Shown one piece after another: positions 59,269 through 64,000 of a stretch of 64,000 nucleotides of DNA. Under the pieces are notes generated by a model. That model made no database searches. It saw only the letters and a list, made by a program, of their open reading frames with translations, and was not told where the DNA came from. A program made the translations under genes and the position numbers. Numbering within the stretch: the first letter of the stretch is position 1; each line of letters begins with the position of its first letter. This DNA is from Rhodanobacteraceae bacterium. Its GTDB lineage: Bacteria; Pseudomonadota; Gammaproteobacteria; Xanthomonadales; SZUA-5. The stretch covers positions 3,295 through 67,294 of the forward strand of contig JADKFD010000106.1 of the NCBI GenBank assembly GCA_016717705.1, read 5' to 3'.

Positions 59269-60414
59269 GTGATCAACCGAGTGAAGCTGATCGTGCTGGC
59301 CGGGTTGCTGGCACCGGGACTGGCGACCGCGGCGAGCTATGTCGACATTCCCTTGGCGTCGGTGCGCGATCACGCCTTTACCAAGGATGGCTATCTGTTG
59401 ATCACCGCTGGCAACAGCCTGAAACAGTACGATCTTGCGGCATGCGAACTGAGCACTCTCTTTGATGCCAGCAGTCAGTTGTATGGTGTCGAGGTTTCCG
59501 GCGACGAGAACCGCGTGGTGGTGGCCTCGCGCGGCGTTGAACAGGGCTCCATCCGTTTCCTGCATACCTGGCGTTACCAATGGCGCGGCTATTACCCGTG
59601 GTCGTACCTTCCCGCATTTGGGGAAGATGGGTCCTACATGCCGGCCTTCACGCCGGGCGGTCAACTGCTGATCGGCGGCACCTACGCCGGTTCCGGGTGG
59701 ACCCCGTTGCGCGAGTTTGACCTCGCCGCCGGCACGTCCGTAACCAGGGCCAGCGTGCGCCAGAATTCGATGCTGGCCACGGGAGCCGAGTCGTCGATCA
59801 TCGGAATCGCGGAATCGAACATCAGTTCGGGGCCGGTGCGGGCCTACAACACGCGGAGCGGGTCCATCCAGGCGACGTTCAACACGGGCTGGTTCATGTT
59901 CGAACTGGCCATCAATCCAGGGGGTTCCCGCTTTGTGGCACCCAGCTACACCGGTGCCTTCGTGCTGGATCTTGGCGGCGGCAGTTTCACCGAGGTAGCC
60001 CGGCTTGGGCAGCACGCCAGTCATGGCCCGCTATCGTCGGTATTTTCGCCGGACTCGACCAAACTCATCACCGCCAACTGGAGCTTCAGCCTGCCGGCGG
60101 AAAGAGGCGTCCGAATTCTCGACGCACAAACGCTGCAGACGCTGACGATCATCGACAACTATCCGTTCAGCTGGAGCGGCAATTCAGCTCTGGGACCGGG
60201 TCGGCTGACGCTTTCACGGGACGGCAACTGGCTGGCGGTGACCATCGCCAACGGTGTGCGTGTTTACGATGTCGGCCAGGAATTGAACGGACAATCCGTT
60301 GGCGGTTGTGCCAATCGGCAAATCGACACGCAAATACAGCTGGCGCCCGCCGGACCGCAACCAGGGCCGGCGGACTTCGATTCCTACGGTCGGCCGATCA
60401 GCGCTACGGATTGA
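59269..60414 (+). CDS. Secreted beta-propeller-like protein
   Basis: 381 residues. The GTG at 59269 was chosen because AAGGAG lies 8 bases upstream and a signal peptide follows directly (LIVLAGLLAPGLATAASY). The mature part has repeated beta blades (DHAFTKDGYLLITAGNSLK, YGVEVSGDENRVVVASRGV, FELAINPGGSRFVAPSYTGA, SSVFSPDSTKLITANWSF, LTLSRDGNWLAVTIANGVRV). Each blade has the SPDG-like turn typical of WD40/YVTN propellers, about seven blades. Ligand unknown; periplasmic or extracellular. Confidence 0.82.
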   Translation: MINRVKLIVLAGLLAPGLATAASYVDIPLASVRDHAFTKDGYLLITAGNSLKQYDLAACELSTLFDASSQLYGVEVSGDENRVVVASRGVEQGSIRFLHTWRYQWRGYYPWSYLPAFGEDGSYMPAFTPGGQLLIGGTYAGSGWTPLREFDLAAGTSVTRASVRQNSMLATGAESSIIGIAESNISSGPVRAYNTRSGSIQATFNTGWFMFELAINPGGSRFVAPSYTGAFVLDLGGGSFTEVARLGQHASHGPLSSVFSPDSTKLITANWSFSLPAERGVRILDAQTLQTLTIIDNYPFSWSGNSALGPGRLTLSRDGNWLAVTIANGVRVYDVGQELNGQSVGGCANRQIDTQIQLAPAGPQPGPADFDSYGRPISATD

Positions 60415-60524
60415 CGTGTATCGGCGCGCTGGCCGCGCCGCTCACGGCGCCCCTCGCCGGCTCTGTTCAAGCGTCCCCGCCGGGCAGATGATGGCGCCGC
60501 CTGGGTTGCGCCGGAGTGCCATTG

Positions 60525-61412
60525 ATGATGGGCGGAGCGGGAGCGGTCGCCGACGTGGTTTGCTGCTGCTTGCGGCCGGTGCTGCTGGCGCTGGCCGCAA
60601 TGCCGCTGGCTGCAGCGGAAATCGTGTCTTACGGGCGCCCGTCGGCCGATATCGATCGCGAGGCCAGTTATCCGGTCGACCTGTTGCAGCTGGCGCTTGG
60701 CAAGTCCGGGCGCGAGTACCAGCTGCAGCCCAGCGCCGAGGTGATTCCGCAATCCCGGGCGATCGCGCTGCTGCGCGCCAACGAAGTGATCGACGTGCTG
60801 TGGACGGTCACTTCACCCGAGCGCGAGCGCCTGCTGTTGCCGGTGCGCGTTCCGATCGACCGCGGCGTATACGGCTGGCGTCTGTTCCTGATCCATGCCG
60901 ACGCGCAGCCGCGATTCGATGCCGTGACCGAGCTTGCCGGTCTGGCCGCGCTGACCGCCGGGCAGGGCCATGACTGGCCCGATCTGACCATCCTGCGCGC
61001 TGCCGGGCTCAAGGTGACGGCTGGATCAAGCTACGATGGCCTGTTCGAAATGCTGGCGCGCGAACGCATCGACTATTACCCGCGCGCGCTGCCGGAAGTC
61101 TTCGTGGAACTGCAGCAACGGCGGCAATTGCCGCTGAGCGTGGAAACCACGCTGGCGCTGCATTACCCGAGCGCGATGTACTTCTTCGTCAGTCCGGCCA
61201 ATCCGCAACTGGCAACTGCGCTCGAACTGGGCCTCGAGCAGGCGATCGTCGACGGCAGCTTCCAGCGATTGTTCGACCACTATTTCGGCGCGGCGATCGC
61301 GCAGGCCCGGCTGGGCGAACGCAAGGTGCTGGAGATCGACAATCCGCTGCTCCCGGACCTGCTGACGCGGAGCGATCCGCGCTACTGGTTCAAGCCGACG
61401 GCGGACCCTTAG
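60525..61412 (+). CDS. Periplasmic solute-binding protein (family 3-like), probable sensor partner of the next kinase
   Basis: 295 residues; signal peptide LRPVLLALAAMPLAAAE. The fold resembles extracellular binding proteins of the amino-acid type: YPVDLLQLALGKSGREYQLQ, SRAIALLRANEVIDVLWTV, LKVTAGSSYDGLFEMLARE, IDYYPRALPEVF. No ABC transporter genes are nearby. The sensor kinase starts 5 bases after its stop, so it more likely presents a ligand to that kinase than to a transporter. The ATG at 60525 was chosen; 60528 is possible. Confidence 0.82.
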   Translation: MMGGAGAVADVVCCCLRPVLLALAAMPLAAAEIVSYGRPSADIDREASYPVDLLQLALGKSGREYQLQPSAEVIPQSRAIALLRANEVIDVLWTVTSPERERLLLPVRVPIDRGVYGWRLFLIHADAQPRFDAVTELAGLAALTAGQGHDWPDLTILRAAGLKVTAGSSYDGLFEMLARERIDYYPRALPEVFVELQQRRQLPLSVETTLALHYPSAMYFFVSPANPQLATALELGLEQAIVDGSFQRLFDHYFGAAIAQARLGERKVLEIDNPLLPDLLTRSDPRYWFKPTADP

Positions 61413-61417
61413 CGCGC

Positions 61418-63094
61418 ATGCGCCTGAGCACGCTCATGACGCCGCTGCACTGGCTGCGCCGCAACATGCGCGAGCAACCGCTCAGCTATCGGGTGCTCGC
61501 GTCGACTCTGCTGTGGAGCGTGCTGGTCACCACGCTCGCGGTCACGGTCCAGCTCTACGCAGCCTGGCGTAGCGAAGTCGCGCAGATCGAACGTCGCCTG
61601 GGTGAAATCGAAAGCGGCTATGTGCCCAGTCTCACGGCGAGCCTGTGGTCGGTCGACCGTGCCCAGGTCGAACTCATGCTCGACGGCATCCTGCGTCTGC
61701 CGGAGATCGGCGGTGTGCGCCTGATCGTTGCAGGCGAAGAACCCATCGTGCGCGGTCAGATTGCCCCGGACGACGTGCTCCTGGCGCGCAGCTATGGCTT
61801 GCAGCACCAGGGTGATCGCCTGTTCGAGCTCGGCGAGTTGCAGGTGATCGCCACGCGCGCGGGCGTGGTGCGCCGCCTGCACGAGCGCGCGCTGGGCATC
61901 GTCGCCAGCGAGGCGATCACCATCTTCCTGGTGTCGCTGTTCGTGTTTGCGCTGTTCCAGCGTCGCATCAATCGCCATCTTCGCGCCATGTCCGCCTACA
62001 CCCGGCAGCTCGATGCCAGCCGGCTCGGTACGCCGCTGCAACTGCACCGGCCGCGCGCCAGCGCCAACCCCGACGAAATCGAACAGGTCGCCGATGCCAT
62101 CAACCGCATGCGCGAGCGCCTGCACAGCGACATCGACGCGCGCACGCGCGTCGAAGCCGAGTTGCAGCAGCATCGCGATCATCTGGAGGAGCTGATCCAG
62201 GAACGAACGGCGCAATTGCAGGCGCAGACCCACCAGTTGGAACGTCAGTCGGCCGAACTGATGCTGGCACGCGATCACGCCGAACAGGCCCTGGAAAGCC
62301 TGCAGACGGCACAACAGCAACTGGTCGAATCGGAGAAGATGGCTTCGCTGGGCCAATTGGTGGCAGGCGTCGCGCATGAGGTCAATACGCCTCTGGGCGT
62401 CGCACTGACCGCCAGCAGCTACCAGGAACTGCAGACCCAGGAACTGCGCAGCGAGCTCGCCGCCGGCGCGCTCACGCGGAGCAGCATCGGCGCATTCGTC
62501 GAGTCCATGTCCACGTCCTCGGAGCTGATCCAGCGGAACCTGCAGCGAGCGGCGCATCTGGTGCAGAGCTTCAAGCAGGTGTCGGTCGACCGCACCTCGG
62601 ATGGGCGGCGGAAATTCGAGCTCAACGCATTCGCCGAGGAACTGGTGGCCAGCCTGCGCACCCTGTGGCGGCACCGCAGCGTTGAAGTCAGCATCGCTTG
62701 CGACCCGGGACTGCTGATGGACAGCTTTCCGGGCGCGCTCGGCTCAGTGCTGACCAACCTGATCCAGAATGCGCTGGTCCATGCGTTTGCCGCCGACGCC
62801 GCCGGCCGCATCGACCTTTTGATTCGCGCCCAAGGCGCCGACCAGGTCCTGCTCAGTGTGAGCGACAATGGCGCCGGCATCGATGCCGACAAGCTCGGCA
62901 AGATCTTCGAGCCCTTCTACACCACCCGCCGCGGGCAGGGCGGCACCGGCCTTGGCCTGCACGTGGTCTACAACCTGGTGACACAGAAGCTGGGCGGGCG
63001 CGTGGACGTCAGCAGCCAGCGTGGCGCAGGCAGCTGCTTCCGCGTGGTACTGCCACGCTGCGCGCCGATCGGTCCTGCGCAGCTGACGCTATAG
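61418..63094 (+). CDS. Membrane sensor histidine kinase
   Basis: 558 residues. TM1 about 25-48, periplasmic domain about 49-160, TM2 about 165-183 (AITIFLVSLFVFALFQ), a HAMP-like linker, then a coiled coil (LEELIQERTAQLQAQTHQLE). The phospho-accepting His is in GVAHEVNTPLG (about residue 320), the N box in LTNLIQNALVHAF, and the G boxes in SDNGAGIDADKLG and GGTGLGLHVVYNL. It should phosphorylate a response regulator that is not in this window. It is co-transcribed with the binding-protein gene. Confidence 0.92.
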   Translation: MRLSTLMTPLHWLRRNMREQPLSYRVLASTLLWSVLVTTLAVTVQLYAAWRSEVAQIERRLGEIESGYVPSLTASLWSVDRAQVELMLDGILRLPEIGGVRLIVAGEEPIVRGQIAPDDVLLARSYGLQHQGDRLFELGELQVIATRAGVVRRLHERALGIVASEAITIFLVSLFVFALFQRRINRHLRAMSAYTRQLDASRLGTPLQLHRPRASANPDEIEQVADAINRMRERLHSDIDARTRVEAELQQHRDHLEELIQERTAQLQAQTHQLERQSAELMLARDHAEQALESLQTAQQQLVESEKMASLGQLVAGVAHEVNTPLGVALTASSYQELQTQELRSELAAGALTRSSIGAFVESMSTSSELIQRNLQRAAHLVQSFKQVSVDRTSDGRRKFELNAFAEELVASLRTLWRHRSVEVSIACDPGLLMDSFPGALGSVLTNLIQNALVHAFAADAAGRIDLLIRAQGADQVLLSVSDNGAGIDADKLGKIFEPFYTTRRGQGGTGLGLHVVYNLVTQKLGGRVDVSSQRGAGSCFRVVLPRCAPIGPAQLTL

Positions 63095-63124
63095 TTCTGC
63101 GACCCATCCAGACGCCGCAAGCTG

Positions 63125-64000
63125 ATGATCCTCGACCCAGCCGCCAAGCTGCGCTGTGCGCCTGCGCTGCGCGTCACCTGCAATTCCGCCTCCGAGTTCA
63201 CCCTTGAACTGGGATCGCAGCAGGTCTTCGGTGGGCCGAACACACTCACGATCCTGAATGCATTTCGCACGCCAAATTCGATGGCGAATGCACTCAAACA
63301 AATCACGCCACAACTGGCGGGCGTGCATGACTGGATGGACCTGTCGTCGCAGATCGTGAGTTTCCATCGAGCCGGCATGCTGCTGGATGAGCAGGCAATC
63401 CAGACGTCGACCACACTGGATAGCAGTGGTCCGACTTTCGGCAGCGCGCCGGTCCATATCGCCATGCTCAACGACTGCGAGCGCACGCGGCGCTATCTGG
63501 ACGCGATCAGGGACACGGTTCGCCCGGGAGACGTGGTGGTCGACATGGGTACCGGCTCCGGCGTCATGGCGGTTGCCGCCGCCCGGGCGGGCGCTGCGCG
63601 CGTCTATGCCATCGAAGCGACCGGTATCGCCAAGGCTGCTCGCCGCATTTTTGAGGCCAATGGGGTCGCCGACCGTGTCATCCTGGTCGAGGGCTATTCC
63701 ACCCAGATCCAATTGCCGGAACGCGCCGATGTCCTGGTTGCCGAGGTGATCGGCAACGAGCCCCTGGCCGAGCGAATTCTCGAATGCACGGCCGACGCCG
63801 TGCGGCGATTTCTCAAACCAGATGCCAAACTCATCCCCTTCAGGCTGCGGGTGATGGCCGTTCCGGTGGAACTGCCCGCGACAACCCGCGACCGACTGCT
63901 CATCCGTGAATCCACACTGGCGACCTGGAAGCAGCAATACGACATCGATTTTGCACCGCTGGCGGCGCTGGCCAACAACTCATCGTTCAACTTCAGCGAG
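63125..64000 (+). CDS. SAM-dependent methyltransferase (protein-arginine-methyltransferase-like), cut by the window edge
   Basis: 292 codons from the ATG at 63125, open to the end of the window. An N-terminal region of about 110 residues (SEFTLELGSQQVFGGPNTL, DWMDLSSQIVSFHRAGMLLD) may recognise a substrate or partner. The methyltransferase core has VVDMGTGSGVMAVAAARAGA, ARVYAIEATGIAKAARRIFE and the PRMT-like ERADVLVAEVIGNEPLAERI, where the acidic residues match the double-E region. It follows the sensor kinase after 30 bp and could be its co-regulated output. Substrate unknown. Confidence 0.85.
   Translation, partial: MILDPAAKLRCAPALRVTCNSASEFTLELGSQQVFGGPNTLTILNAFRTPNSMANALKQITPQLAGVHDWMDLSSQIVSFHRAGMLLDEQAIQTSTTLDSSGPTFGSAPVHIAMLNDCERTRRYLDAIRDTVRPGDVVVDMGTGSGVMAVAAARAGAARVYAIEATGIAKAARRIFEANGVADRVILVEGYSTQIQLPERADVLVAEVIGNEPLAERILECTADAVRRFLKPDAKLIPFRLRVMAVPVELPATTRDRLLIRESTLATWKQQYDIDFAPLAALANNSSFNFSE

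Overview
The window is about 64 kb of high-GC, gene-dense DNA from a Gram-negative bacterium. It probably belongs to the Lysobacterales/Xanthomonadales branch of Gammaproteobacteria. This is inferred from the gene mix: ECF sigma factors paired with TPR-type Ser/Thr kinases, secreted beta-helix proteins ending in a short F-x-x-G-F-E tail, an H-NS-type protein, a siaABCD biofilm operon, a Tsx-like porin, and several GTAG-type palindromic intergenic repeats. I saw no rRNA, tRNA, CRISPR array, prophage or intact insertion sequence.

Layout. 0-6 kb (minus strand): edge of an ECF sigma gene, a broken secreted beta-helix gene, a large periplasmic coiled-coil protein and a heavily frameshifted CadC-like regulator. 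6-12 kb: an atypical pyruvate kinase, a betaine-lipid gene pair (btaA-btaB), an LpxH-like phosphatase and a PstS/OmpA fusion protein. 12-17 kb: VOC protein, membrane protein, 2OG-Fe(II) oxygenase and a beta-lactamase-like serine hydrolase, with composite palindromic repeats between them. 17-28 kb: a second pyruvate kinase with an abnormal 3' end, a 1305-residue secreted beta-helix/Ig protein, an unknown two-gene unit, an orphan FtsX/MacB-type permease and small secreted proteins. 28-35 kb: a secreted papain-like protease, an ECF sigma/kinase pair and a membrane-anchored trypsin-like protease. 35-43 kb: secreted proteins (S74-type, PHP-domain with Ig repeats), a VTT-type membrane protein and a lipoprotein alkaline phosphatase. 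43-49.3 kb: H-NS-like protein, a second sigma/kinase pair divergent from a beta-helix protein, and a DUF11-type protein. 49.6-54.2 kb: a Tsx-like porin translationally coupled to siaA-siaB-siaC-siaD. 54-59 kb: a double thioredoxin-fold GST-like protein and a glycan operon (cupin, DegT aminotransferase, two-domain glycosyltransferase). 59-64 kb: a secreted beta-propeller, a periplasmic binding protein joined to a sensor histidine kinase, and a methyltransferase running off the edge.

How the genes work together. The sia genes form a complete phosphatase / kinase / partner-protein / diguanylate-cyclase switch controlling c-di-GMP. The sigma/kinase pairs sit beside secreted beta-helix or protease genes, which suggests cell-surface regulation modules. 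Much of the coding capacity is for exported repeat-rich or Ig-like proteins.

Caution. Left of about 48 kb roughly half of the genes contain frameshifts, many at short homopolymers, while right of 48.2 kb none do. Many breaks look like base-calling errors, although two in-frame TAG codons and two internal deletions may be real decay. Coordinates of broken genes span all fragments.
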